DNA of 64,000 nucleotides from Flavobacterium buctense. GTDB lineage: Bacteria; Bacteroidota; Bacteroidia; Flavobacteriales; Flavobacteriaceae. The notes under the pieces are model-generated. The model searched no databases. It saw only the letters and a list, made by a program, of their open reading frames with translations, and was not told where the DNA came from. Every line of letters begins with the position of its first letter. The stretch's first letter is position 1. Below are positions 1-7,600 of this stretch, piece by piece. The position numbers and the translations under genes were made by a program. The DNA is taken from the NCBI RefSeq assembly GCF_014486695.1, contig NZ_JACTAB010000001.1, forward strand, positions 682,001-746,000, in the 5' to 3' direction.

Positions 1-1949
1 GCAGTATTTCAGTATTCACGACCAGACCAGATACAATATTCGGAGTAACCTTTATGACCTTAGCACCGGAACATGAATTGGTTTCCATAATCACAACTCC
101 TGAACAAAAAGCAGCCGTTGAAGCCTATGTAGAAGCTACCGCCAAACGTTCCGAAAGAGAAAGAATGGCCGATGTTAAAACTATATCCGGAGTATTCACA
201 GGCGCTTTTGCCGAACATCCATTCACCAAAGAACCAATTCCGGTTTGGATTGGCGATTACGTATTAGCAGGCTACGGAACCGGAGCGGTAATGGCTGTTC
301 CTTGCGGTGACGAAAGAGATTATGCGTTTGCCCATTTCTTCAAAGGTCAGAAAGGCATGCCCGAAATCAAAAACATTTTCAACCAAGATATTTCAGAAGC
401 CGCTTATGGCGAAAAATCAGGTTTCGAATTAACCAACTCCGATTTCCTAAACGGATTGGGTTACAAAGAAGGCACTAAAAAAGTAATCGAAGAACTCGAG
501 AAAATCAAACAAGGCAAAGGCAAGACCAATTACCGTTTGCGCGACGCGGTTTTCTCTCGACAAAGATATTGGGGCGAACCGTTTCCGGTGTATTATGTAA
601 ACGGCTTACCGCAAATGATTGATGCGAAATATTTGCCAATCGTTTTGCCGGAAGTAGAGAAATATTTACCTACCGAAGACGGCCAACCGCCATTAGGTAA
701 CGCAACCGATTGGGCGTGGGATAGTGTTCAGTGTTCAGTGGTCAGTAATCAGTTGATTGATAACAAGACGATATTTCCTTTGGAGCTAAACACCATGCCG
801 GGTTGGGCAGGCAGTTCATGGTATTGGATGCGTTATATGGACGCACACAATGATGCTGAATTTGCCAGTCAAGACGCTTTGAAATACTGGGAAAGCGTAG
901 ACTTATACATAGGCGGAAGCGAACACGCCACCGGCCATTTGTTGTACTCTCGTTTTTGGAACAAATTCTTAAAAGACAAAGGCTTTGCCCCAACGGAAGA
1001 ACCGTTTAAGAAATTGATTAATCAGGGAATGATTTTGGGGATGAGTGCGTTTGTTTACAGAAGTGAAGATTCAAAAAAACTATATTCAAAAGGATTAATT
1101 GCCGGTGAAAAAGTTCATCCAATCCATGTCGACTTAGCTGTTATCAACGACATCACCAATGAATTAGATATCGAAGCTTTCAAAAATCATCCATTATATA
1201 CGGATTACAAAAACGCCGAATTCATTCTGGAAAACGGTAAATACATAGTCGGTCGCGAAGTCGAAAAAATGTCCAAATCCAAATACAATGTGGTCAATCC
1301 GGATGACATTTGCAACGATTACGGTGCCGATACTTTGCGTTTATACGAAATGTTCCTCGGTCCGTTAGAACAAGCCAAACCTTGGAACACCGCCGGAATC
1401 ACCGGAGTGTCAGGTTTCTTGAAAAAACTATGGCGTTTGTATTTTGATGAAAATACCGGTTTGACTGTCACCAACGACGAGCCAACGGCGGAAATGTACA
1501 AATCACTCCACAAAACCATCAAAAAAGTGACGGAAGATATTGAGAACTTCTCGTTCAATACTTCTGTGTCGCAGTTTATGATTTGTGTGAATGAATTGGC
1601 TTCGATGAAATGCCACCACAGAGCGATATTAGAACCATTGGCCGTAGTAATTTCGCCTTATGCGCCGCATATTGCCGAGGAATTATGGAGTCAATTAGGA
1701 CACGAAGGTTCTATCTCAACAGTAGATTTTCCAATCGTTAACGAGAAATACTTGGTAGAATCGGAAAAAGAATACCCGGTTTCCTTCAACGGAAAAATGC
1801 GTTTCACCATCAAATTGCCTTTGGATTTAACGGTACCACAAATACAAGAAATCGTAATGGCAGACGAAAGAACCATCAAACAACTAGAAGGAAGAACACC
1901 CAATAAAGTGATTATCGTTCCGGGGAAAGTGATTAACTTGGTGGGATAA
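1..1949 (+). CDS. leuS: Leucine-tRNA ligase, 5' truncated by window edge
   Basis: Class I leucyl-tRNA synthetase, which charges tRNA-Leu in the cytoplasm. The frame is open from base 3, so the ATG at 54 is an internal methionine: just before it the frame reads TTRPDTIFGVTF, the editing (CP1) domain. Further on come GTGAVMAVPCGDERD (editing pocket), RQRYWGEPFP, MPGWAGSSWYW, GGSEHATGHLLYSRFW and the KMSKS loop near 1268-1282, followed by the helical anticodon-binding domain. About 649 codons are visible and the catalytic HIGH motif lies upstream of the window. Oddity: bases 721-754 are a 7-base word repeat shared with the ruvC-hemW spacer, yet the reading frame and flanking motifs are intact. 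Identity is certain; the true start is not in the window. Confidence 0.97.
   Translation, partial: SISVFTTRPDTIFGVTFMTLAPEHELVSIITTPEQKAAVEAYVEATAKRSERERMADVKTISGVFTGAFAEHPFTKEPIPVWIGDYVLAGYGTGAVMAVPCGDERDYAFAHFFKGQKGMPEIKNIFNQDISEAAYGEKSGFELTNSDFLNGLGYKEGTKKVIEELEKIKQGKGKTNYRLRDAVFSRQRYWGEPFPVYYVNGLPQMIDAKYLPIVLPEVEKYLPTEDGQPPLGNATDWAWDSVQCSVVSNQLIDNKTIFPLELNTMPGWAGSSWYWMRYMDAHNDAEFASQDALKYWESVDLYIGGSEHATGHLLYSRFWNKFLKDKGFAPTEEPFKKLINQGMILGMSAFVYRSEDSKKLYSKGLIAGEKVHPIHVDLAVINDITNELDIEAFKNHPLYTDYKNAEFILENGKYIVGREVEKMSKSKYNVVNPDDICNDYGADTLRLYEMFLGPLEQAKPWNTAGITGVSGFLKKLWRLYFDENTGLTVTNDEPTAEMYKSLHKTIKKVTEDIENFSFNTSVSQFMICVNELASMKCHHRAILEPLAVVISPYAPHIAEELWSQLGHEGSISTVDFPIVNEKYLVESEKEYPVSFNGKMRFTIKLPLDLTVPQIQEIVMADERTIKQLEGRTPNKVIIVPGKVINLVG
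721..754 (+). repeat. Heptad word array inside leuS
   Basis: Four consecutive 7-base units of the TTCAGTG type (727-754), preceded by ATAGTG. The 34 bases match 53162-53195 in the ruvC-hemW spacer at 32 positions. In leuS the stretch is translated as a linker (around SVQCSVVSNQL) just before the LIDN...FPLELN block, a place where I expect synthetase sequences to vary. Confidence 0.8.
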
Positions 1950-1977
1950 AATAGAGAACGTTTTTAAGGGATAAGTC

Positions 1978-2023
1978 AAAAGGGATTGGGGAAAAGTAAG
2001 TTTGCTTTTTCCTAATCCCTTTT
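1978..2023. terminator. Hairpin of AAGGGA-type words after leuS
   Basis: Imperfect inverted repeat: 1978-1996 pairs with 2005-2023 (17 of 19 positions) around an 8-base loop, and more AAGGGA/TCCCTT words lie outside it. It begins about 28 bases after the leuS stop. It probably acts as a terminator and belongs to the same word-repeat class as the hairpin at 56723-56809. Confidence 0.6.
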
Positions 2024-2141
2024 CCTTTTTAACGCTCGCTACATAATTCTGTAACCAATTTAAAACTCTTTCGACTAATCGAAAAAAAAACCAACACCAT
2101 GAAATCGAAGATTCACGAATACCAAAAAAAAAATTTAACCC

Positions 2142-2330
2142 ATGAGTAAAAAACACGAAATCCACACCATTGTAGAAAAGGCAGGCTTTAGCAGTATGAA
2201 AGAAAAACTAACCGAAAAAGTAACCCTTTTCCTCAATGAAAAAGCCAACGCCGGTTACGAAATCATCAGCGTTTCCTTTACCTATTACGAAGGCGCCGAA
2301 TTAATCGCTTTCATTACTATCTGCAGATAA
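2142..2330 (+). CDS. Small conserved-looking hypothetical protein, 62 aa
   Basis: I do not recognise a named family. The 62-residue product has no signal peptide and no membrane segment. Its N-terminal half is charged and helical-looking (EKLTEKVTLFLNEK) and its C-terminal half is predicted beta (YEIISVSFTYYEGAELIAFI). This layout resembles small cytoplasmic alpha/beta proteins of Flavobacteria that use a DUF4177-like fold, but that link is a guess. It sits alone between leuS and the zinc peptidase on the same strand. An A-rich run stands in place of a Shine-Dalgarno site upstream of the ATG, as is usual here. Confidence 0.6.
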   Translation: MSKKHEIHTIVEKAGFSSMKEKLTEKVTLFLNEKANAGYEIISVSFTYYEGAELIAFITICR

Positions 2331-2401
2331 ATGACAAGCTGTCATTGTCAGTAGTTTGGCGTACAATTTGATGCAGTTTTAGAAACTAAAATTTACAAAT
2401 C

Positions 2402-3097
2402 ATGATAGGATATTATATTTTAATCGGCTTGATTGCCTTAGTCAGTTTTGCCGTAAGCTCCAAACTCAAGAGCAAATTCGCAGAATACTCTAAAATCCAT
2501 TTGCGCAACGGCATGAGTGGCGCCGAAATCGCTACGCAAATGCTACAAGACCACGGGATTTATGACGTAAAAGTTATTTCCACACCGGGCCAATTGACCG
2601 ACCATTACAATCCGGCGGACAAAACGGTTAACTTAAGCGAAGGCGTATACAACCAAAGAAATGCAGCCGCAGCCGCCGTTGCCGCTCATGAATGTGGTCA
2701 CGCTGTACAACATGCGACGGCTTACAATATGTTGCAATTGCGTTCGCAGTTGGTCCCGATTGTAAACGTTTCTTCGACCTTGTCGCAATACTTAATTTTT
2801 GGAGGTTTAATCCTTGGTGCCGCGGCCGGATTAGGTTTAGGATTTTACATAGCTGTTATCGGTTTGGTGCTAATGGCGATTGCCACATCCTTTGCCTTTA
2901 TAACACTTCCGGTAGAATACGACGCCAGTAACCGAGCTTTAGCTTGGTTGAAAAACAAAAACATGTTGAGCCAACAAGAATTCGCCGGTGCCGAAGACGC
3001 CTTAAAATGGGCCGCTCGGACTTATGTAGTCGCCGCGATTGGCGCTTTAGCTTCACTCTTATATTGGGCACTGCAAGTATTTGGTTCAAGAGATTAA
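2402..3097 (+). CDS. Membrane zinc metallopeptidase, YugP family
   Basis: Neutral zinc metallopeptidase of the YugP type (Pfam Zn_peptidase_2), 231 aa. The first 20 residues form a membrane anchor. The zinc site AAHECGHAVQHA (HEXXH) lies near residues 96-107, followed by two long hydrophobic segments (about 128-175) and a last hydrophobic stretch near the C-terminus. The length fits the family, whose natural substrate is not established as far as I know. It is the last gene before a strong terminator at 3108-3134, so it is probably transcribed alone or with the small gene upstream. Confidence 0.9.
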   Translation: MIGYYILIGLIALVSFAVSSKLKSKFAEYSKIHLRNGMSGAEIATQMLQDHGIYDVKVISTPGQLTDHYNPADKTVNLSEGVYNQRNAAAAAVAAHECGHAVQHATAYNMLQLRSQLVPIVNVSSTLSQYLIFGGLILGAAAGLGLGFYIAVIGLVLMAIATSFAFITLPVEYDASNRALAWLKNKNMLSQQEFAGAEDALKWAARTYVVAAIGALASLLYWALQVFGSRD

Positions 3098-3107
3098 AAA
3101 AACAAAA

Positions 3108-3134
3108 CCCGTTGCGAAAGTAGCGGGTTTTTTT
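3108..3134 (+). terminator. Intrinsic terminator with GAAA tetraloop
   Basis: Stem CCCGTTGC, loop GAAA, stem GTAGCGGG, then seven T. A near-identical copy lies at 3828-3853, where one stem pair changes from G-U to A-U. Confidence 0.92.
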
Positions 3135-3240
3135 ATACTATCTTTCTCTCATCCCAAGGATAAATGGGTGTTTATTGCTTGATTTTAGTAAAAGGAAAAT
3201 AATTTTTAGTAAGTTTGAACAACAAATACCACCACTTATA

Positions 3241-3819
3241 ATGCTCAGATTATACCCAAACGAAGTTTTTCGAGAAATCGAAACAGAAATTCCGTTGAAA
3301 TATAGATATGCAGTATCCAATAGAGGAAGACTGATTAGTTTTACCCATGATTTTAGAGACGGAAATGTTTTAAAAGGATCCATGTGCGGAGGCTATAAAA
3401 CGCTTCGTTACCGAATACTAGAGAACGGAGAATCTATTTGTAAAACCTTTTTTATTTACAAACTGGTGGCGGAATTTTTTATTCCGAAAACTTCCGAAGA
3501 CCAGCAATATGTTTTGCATTTGGATTATGTTCGCGATAATGATTCGGTGTCCAATTTAAAATGGGCGACTTATGAGGAAATGATGGTGCACCGAAAGAAA
3601 AGTCCGCACGTTATTAAAGCCAAGCAAAATCTACTCGAATTCAACCTAAAATCAGATGGTAGAAAATTGACTATAACTAAGGTGATTCATTTAAAAAAGT
3701 TGCTCAACAAACCCAATCAGAAGACACGCATGAAGATGTTGGCCAAACAGTTTGGCATAAGTGAAATGCAGGTTAGCCGAATCAAACGAGGGGAAAACTG
3801 GAGTCACATAAAGGTTTAA
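3241..3819 (+). CDS. NUMOD4/HNH-like DNA-binding protein
   Basis: A 192 aa protein with a NUMOD4-like N-terminus (residues 1-50, PNEVFREIE... YAVSNRGRLISF), then an HNH-like region reading KLVAEFFIP and LHLDYVRDNDSVSNLKWAT, the place where homing endonucleases have NHIDGN..NNRVENLEW. The catalytic Asn-His pair is degraded (LH-LD), so nuclease activity is doubtful. The C-terminus (about 150-190) looks like a helix-turn-helix (MLAKQFGISEMQVSRIKRG). The frame can be extended to a TTG at 3175, but a -7 box TAAGTTTG at 3210-3217 lies inside that extension, so I choose the ATG at 3241. Flanking copies of one terminator suggest it arrived as a unit. Confidence 0.72.
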   Translation: MLRLYPNEVFREIETEIPLKYRYAVSNRGRLISFTHDFRDGNVLKGSMCGGYKTLRYRILENGESICKTFFIYKLVAEFFIPKTSEDQQYVLHLDYVRDNDSVSNLKWATYEEMMVHRKKSPHVIKAKQNLLEFNLKSDGRKLTITKVIHLKKLLNKPNQKTRMKMLAKQFGISEMQVSRIKRGENWSHIKV

Positions 3820-3827
3820 AAAAATTA

Positions 3828-3853
3828 CCCGTTACGAAAGTAGCGGGTTTTTT
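3828..3853 (+). terminator. Second copy of the GAAA-tetraloop terminator
   Basis: Stem CCCGTTAC, loop GAAA, stem GTAGCGGG, then six T, eight bases after the NUMOD4 stop codon. It is a direct repeat of 3108-3134. Confidence 0.92.
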
Positions 3854-3857
3854 ATAT

Positions 3858-3953
3858 AGGAGCGAATGGCTTGGGCAGTTTCAGGAATGGTAATTCCCGC
3901 TTTACGTTCCAATAACTTTGATAAAGTTGATTTCCACTGCAATCGGGGCTAAA
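3858..3953 (+). repeat. Dispersed GGAGCGAA...GGGGCTAA element, copy A
   Basis: Starts GGAGCGAATGGCTTGGGC, has CCCGCTTTACGTTCCAAT in the middle and ends TTCCACTGCAATCGGGGCT. It shares both end blocks with the inverted copy at 4841-4920 and parts with six other sites in the window. It ends three bases before the stop codon of the minus-strand gene at 3957. Confidence 0.8.
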
Positions 3954-3956
3954 GAG

Positions 3957-4220
3957 TTATCCATTTAACTTAAAAAAGACAAAAAACAGCAACCAAACGA
4001 TAGGGTGAATAAGAATACAATACAACCTTGACTTTTCCGGCTCGCGATAATATTTATACAAATCTTTCAGCAATAAAATTACGCTAATAGGAATTAACAA
4101 TAGCAACAGCAAGAAACCCAATCCCGGAGTACAGACACCGCTTGGAGCCATTTTTTCACCTATTATCATCGTAATTACATAAGCCACATAAAACAAAACC
4201 CATTTAATCTCTTTTCGCAT
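3957..4220 (-). CDS. Small membrane protein, 87 aa
   Basis: Unrecognised. Three hydrophobic segments are visible: residues about 6-22, 32-52 and 68-84, with a charged loop DLYKYYREPEKSR between the second and third. It is therefore an integral inner-membrane protein, with no enzymatic motif. It lies downstream of the Lrp-type regulator on the same strand, separated by a short word repeat. The gene pair is enclosed by two inverted copies of the dispersed element (3858-3953 and 4841-4920), which could be coincidental. Confidence 0.6.
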   Translation of the reverse strand: MRKEIKWVLFYVAYVITMIIGEKMAPSGVCTPGLGFLLLLLLIPISVILLLKDLYKYYREPEKSRLYCILIHPIVWLLFFVFFKLNG

Positions 4221-4234
4221 AGTTTCTTTTTTAA

Positions 4235-4255
4235 ACTCCTAACTCCCAACTATAG
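4235..4255 (-). repeat. Heptad array overlapping the lrp stop codon
   Basis: Three 7-base units (ACTCCTA, ACTCCCA, ACTATAG on the plus strand). The first 20 bases are identical to 55574-55593, directly downstream of the S23 gene. The TAG stop of the Lrp gene (4250-4252) lies inside the array. Confidence 0.75.
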
Positions 4256-4720
4256 CTGTATCTGTCGCTCAATCTGCTGTTCTAAAGAAATAAAAGTTTC
4301 CGTTCTCGAAACACCGTCAATGGGTTGGACTTTTTTATTGAGGAGTTGCATCAGATGTTCGTTATCGCGGCAAATCATTTTGATAAGAATCGACCAGTTT
4401 CCGGTAGTGTAATGGCATTCTAACACTTCAGGAATTTTTTTGAGTTCTCTAACCGCATCCGCATTACTGGAAGCTTTGTCTAAATAAATCCCGATAAAGG
4501 CCATCGTTTTATACCCCAAAACCTTGTTATCAATGATAAATTTGGACCCCGAAATCACACCGGCATCTTCCAATTTACGCAACCGTTGGTGAATTGCCGC
4601 ACCGGAAATACCAATCTTGTTGGCGATTTGTAAAATGGGTTTACGGGCATCTTCCATTAAGTCGCGAAGGATTTCTTTGTCGATGCCATCAATTTCTATT
4701 TGTAGTTGATTTATCTTCAT
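4250..4720 (-). CDS. Lrp/AsnC family transcriptional regulator
   Basis: A 156 aa regulator with an N-terminal winged helix (DKEILRDLMEDARKPILQIA, then ISGAAIHQRLRKLEDAGVI) and a C-terminal RAM/AsnC ligand domain (IGIYLDKASS..., TTGNWSILIKM). These proteins sense amino acids and form octamers or other even oligomers. The frame extends to a TTG at 4726, but an ATG at 4720 gives the normal N-terminus. The next gene upstream on the same strand is a saccharopine-dehydrogenase-type enzyme, so control of lysine metabolism is plausible but unproven. The stop codon falls in a heptad repeat. Confidence 0.92.
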   Translation of the reverse strand: MKINQLQIEIDGIDKEILRDLMEDARKPILQIANKIGISGAAIHQRLRKLEDAGVISGSKFIIDNKVLGYKTMAFIGIYLDKASSNADAVRELKKIPEVLECHYTTGNWSILIKMICRDNEHLMQLLNKKVQPIDGVSRTETFISLEQQIERQIQL

Positions 4721-4772
4721 ATTCAATAATGTTTAAAGTAAAAGTAAAGAATATGTTTTAATTTGAAACAAG

Positions 4773-4802
4773 AAACCCAAAACTGTTTTAAGTTTTGGGT
4801 TT
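4773..4802. terminator. Stem-loop between saccharopine dehydrogenase and lrp
   Basis: Perfect 11-bp stem AAACCCAAAAC / GTTTTGGGTTT with an 8-base loop. A T-rich run follows only on the plus strand, so for the minus-strand genes it may attenuate rather than terminate. Confidence 0.5.
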
Positions 4803-4840
4803 GTATTTTTATTGTTAACTGAAATGAAAATGGTTTCCAA

Positions 4841-4920
4841 TTTAGCCCCGATTGAAGAGGTTACCATGTAACCCGTAAAGCGGGAATATGGATCCCAAAA
4901 ATGCCCAAGCCGTTCGCTCC
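4841..4920 (-). repeat. Dispersed GGAGCGAA...GGGGCTAA element, copy B
   Basis: Read on the minus strand it starts GGAGCGAACGGCTTGGGC, contains CCCGCTTTACGGGTTACATG and ends CAATCGGGGCTAAA. It is the inverted partner of copy A at 3858-3953. Confidence 0.8.
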
Positions 4921-4934
4921 AAATAACTTAGCTA

Positions 4935-6308
4935 CTAATTCCCCAACAATTTATCCGGATTATAGCCTACATAAGGCATTTCAGTTTCGTGGAAAACGAT
5001 TCCATGAACAGCGAGTTCTTTTAAAATGGGTTCGTAAACTTCTTTTTTAATAGGCAATTGTACGCCCGGCGTTTTGATGTTGCCGTTTAAGATTTGTAAA
5101 GTCGCCATCGCTACCGGTAAACCTACGGTTTTGGCCATGGCGGTGTAGATTTGGTCGTCGCCAATACAGACCATTTTGGAATCGATTTGCTTTCTTTCGC
5201 CGTTGAGTTCGTAGCCAAATTTGTGGTACATTACTATCATGTCTTTGTCTTCCGGTTGCAAGGTCCAACTGTCGTTTAGGATGCGTTCTAAAATTTGTGC
5301 CGGAGAAGCATTTTTGAGGCCAACGATTTTGTTAGGGTTAAAAATGTCGAGTTCCATTAATTTGTCCCACATGATGTCGTCTTGTTCGATGCCAAGCGCC
5401 ATTCGGGTTTTTAATTCCACCGAATCAGAGGCGTGAAAGGGTAAAAAGGAATTGATAAAATCACGATAACTCATCGTTTCTGAATTTTCCATCACATAAG
5501 CATCATCGGTCATGCCCAGTTGCACAAACATATTCCAGGCTTTAGAAAAACCAACTCTTCGAATCGTGCCTCGGTATAAAGTTAGGATGTCATCAAGACC
5601 ATAAATGCTTCGGTATTTTAAAGAATCGCGATTAGCATAGCCTTCAAATTTCCCGTAACCTTCAACATGAAAAAATTCGGTTCTGCGGAATAATTTGTGG
5701 TACGGGATGTATTTGTATTTGCCTTCTTGGATGAACTTTGCTGCACCGCCTTGACCGGCTAATACTACGTTTCTTGGTGCCCAAGTGAATTTGTAATTCC
5801 ATAAATTAGTATCACTTTCCGGAGCGACTAAACCCCCGCAAAACGATTCAAATAAGATCATTTTTCCACCTTTGGCTTTGATTTCGTCAATGACTTTCAT
5901 GGCACTCATGTGGTCAATTCCGGGATCGAGTCCTACTTCATTCATGAAAATCAAGTTGTTGGCTTTTACAGCTTCGTCCAAACTTTGCATTTCGTCTGAA
6001 ATATAAGAAGCGGTCACCATATTTTTTTGGAAGGTTACACAGTCTTTCGCCACTTCAATATGCATATTCGCCGGTAGCATTGAAATCACTATATCTGCTT
6101 TTTGAATTTCGGCTTGGCGTTGTGCTACATTATTAATGTCTAAAGCAATCGGTGTGGCATTCGGGTGATTGTATGTTTTTCTTCTGGCCAATTCTATAGA
6201 TAAATCAGCAAGGGTTACATTTAAGTTTTCTTGTGGAGATTTTCTTAAAAGGTATTTTATTAGTGACGATGCAGAGCGGCCTGCGCCTATGATTAAAATA
6301 GTTCTCAT
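4935..6308 (-). CDS. Saccharopine dehydrogenase family protein
   Basis: A 457 aa NAD(P)-binding oxidoreductase of the saccharopine dehydrogenase (Lys9/LYS-type) family. Residues 1-30 carry the Rossmann motif ILIIGAGRSASSLIKYLL; NEVGLDPGIDHMSA and SFCGGLVAPESDTNLW are typical blocks of the second domain. Family members make or cleave saccharopine in lysine metabolism. I infer lysine degradation, because a glutaryl-CoA dehydrogenase sits at 34032-35210, but some relatives have other substrates. The frame extends to a TTG at 6329; the ATG at 6308 starts exactly at the family N-terminus (MRTILIIGAG). An Lrp-type regulator lies downstream. Confidence 0.88.
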   Translation of the reverse strand: MRTILIIGAGRSASSLIKYLLRKSPQENLNVTLADLSIELARRKTYNHPNATPIALDINNVAQRQAEIQKADIVISMLPANMHIEVAKDCVTFQKNMVTASYISDEMQSLDEAVKANNLIFMNEVGLDPGIDHMSAMKVIDEIKAKGGKMILFESFCGGLVAPESDTNLWNYKFTWAPRNVVLAGQGGAAKFIQEGKYKYIPYHKLFRRTEFFHVEGYGKFEGYANRDSLKYRSIYGLDDILTLYRGTIRRVGFSKAWNMFVQLGMTDDAYVMENSETMSYRDFINSFLPFHASDSVELKTRMALGIEQDDIMWDKLMELDIFNPNKIVGLKNASPAQILERILNDSWTLQPEDKDMIVMYHKFGYELNGERKQIDSKMVCIGDDQIYTAMAKTVGLPVAMATLQILNGNIKTPGVQLPIKKEVYEPILKELAVHGIVFHETEMPYVGYNPDKLLGN

Positions 6309-6344
6309 TCGTTTGTTTGTTGACCACAAAGGTATGAATTTGAA

Positions 6345-6378
6345 ACAAAAAAGCCCATCCTTTCAGACGAGCTTTTTG
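6345..6378 (-). terminator. Terminator after the 6379-6702 gene
   Basis: AAAAAGC arm at about 6347-6353 pairs with GCTTTTT at 6371-6377, with partial pairing inside; T runs on both strands. It separates the 6379-7476 genes from the saccharopine dehydrogenase gene. Confidence 0.7.
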
Positions 6379-6702
6379 TTATTCTAAACCTTCTATTTCT
6401 TCGAGTTCTTTTCGAGCTTCTTGTTTGGTTTCTATTTTTTGTTGCTCAAATTGAGCGTCGGTGGCTATTTCGTCTTTAATTACTAAAGTTTTGCCGAGGA
6501 CAACCAGGGAACAAAATGCTACCAACAACACTATTATTTTTGGAAATTTTTTTTCCTTTTCTTCCGATTTTTTCAAGGTCAATAAACCAAAAATCAGGGC
6601 CAAACCAATAGGTAGAAAAGCAAGTGTATCCATGGGTAAAATGGTAAAGGCGATGGATAACGCACCAAAAACACAAGCTAAAATTAAAGATAGTTTTCTC
6701 AT
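6379..6702 (-). CDS. Small membrane protein with acidic C-terminus
   Basis: Unrecognised 107 aa protein. Hydrophobic segments at residues about 4-20, 25-42 and 55-72 suggest three membrane passes; a basic linker (KKSEEKEKKFPK) lies between the second and third. The C-terminal 30 residues are highly charged and probably coiled coil (EQQKIETKQEARKELEEIE). It follows the DUF3108 gene by 12 bases on the same strand, so the two are likely co-transcribed. Confidence 0.65.
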   Translation of the reverse strand: MRKLSLILACVFGALSIAFTILPMDTLAFLPIGLALIFGLLTLKKSEEKEKKFPKIIVLLVAFCSLVVLGKTLVIKDEIATDAQFEQQKIETKQEARKELEEIEGLE

Positions 6703-6714
6703 GATTTTACACTA

Positions 6715-7476
6715 TTAAATACCAGTGGCTGAGGTTAAAACCAATTGTCCGGTACCAACGGGAATGCTGAATTTAAGTAAAGCCGGGACTTTTTTTGCAT
6801 CTGCAGTAAGCCAAATTAAGTTTTTGTCTTTTCCTCGTAAAGCATCAGTTTTGGCGCCTATAGAAAGTTTGTAACATTCTTTTTTGCCTAAATTACCCGC
6901 GTTCACGGTTTCTTTCCCCATATATTTTAAAGTCACAGGAATTTGCTTTTCATCAAAAACGATCATCATCGATTGTGTTTGTCCCGCTTTGAATTTGCTG
7001 AAATCCATTGTTCTCACTTTATACAAAAGCGAAATCACATCTTGTGTTGAACCGCCTATAGTAAAGGTTTTTTGGGTTTCCGGTTTTTTTCTTTTTTTAA
7101 CGGTGCTGTTTACGGTATTGCCTTTGAAAACATATTTTTCTTTTTTGGTGTAACCTCCTTCATCGATGCTTCTTTTGTACAAACTCGGTTTTAAGGTCAC
7201 TGGATTTACATAAGATTCATAAATATCTCTAATCTTAAAAAATGAATCCCATTTGCTGTAGGTTGACAATTCGCAACTCAAATGCAGATAAGCGTTTTTA
7301 GCCGTAGAAACGGTTTCCGTACTCATAGTTACTTGTGCTAATTGTGTCATTAAACCACTCATGTTATACGAACCGGCATAAACCAATTTTTCACCCGATT
7401 TAATGGGTTGGTTTTTTTGAGGCGCAAACGAACTGAAAACAAAAACGGCGCTTAGTATATAAAGTAATCTCTTCAT
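6715..7476 (-). CDS. DUF3108 domain protein, exported
   Basis: A 253 aa protein with an N-terminal signal peptide (MKRLLYILSAVFVFSSFA, probable cleavage near residue 18-20). It matches the DUF3108 pattern: GEKLVYAGSYN near the start, YLHLSCELSTYSKWDSFFKI with the repeated IRDIYESYV, and a final strand-rich lipocalin-like barrel ending PVGTGQLVLTSATG. The function of the family is unknown; a periplasmic or outer-membrane-associated role is inferred from the signal peptide. It starts divergently from the DUF423 gene and leads the small membrane gene at 6379. Confidence 0.82.
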   Translation of the reverse strand: MKRLLYILSAVFVFSSFAPQKNQPIKSGEKLVYAGSYNMSGLMTQLAQVTMSTETVSTAKNAYLHLSCELSTYSKWDSFFKIRDIYESYVNPVTLKPSLYKRSIDEGGYTKKEKYVFKGNTVNSTVKKRKKPETQKTFTIGGSTQDVISLLYKVRTMDFSKFKAGQTQSMMIVFDEKQIPVTLKYMGKETVNAGNLGKKECYKLSIGAKTDALRGKDKNLIWLTADAKKVPALLKFSIPVGTGQLVLTSATGI

Positions 7477-7600
7477 AATTAAAAATTAAGGTGCAAATAT
7501 AAAATTTTAAAAAAGGTAACTAACCAAAAGAAAAGTGAAATTTCTTTATTTCTTAAAAGATAACGGATAAATTTGTGGAATAGTATTTAATTCAAAAACA

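Noticed and set aside
721-754. Disruption of leuS by the word repeat
   Set aside because: Reading frame and all flanking conserved motifs are intact, so the gene appears functional.
742-993. Minus-strand frame inside leuS
   Set aside because: Lies within a conserved synthetase domain, no homology-like motifs, no promoter.
3175-3240. Extended TTG start of the NUMOD4 gene
   Set aside because: A -7 box lies in this stretch and the NUMOD4 pattern begins after the ATG at 3241.
3858-4920. Composite transposon formed by inverted copies A and B
   Set aside because: No transposase between or near them, and other copies are solitary; two neighbouring copies may be chance.
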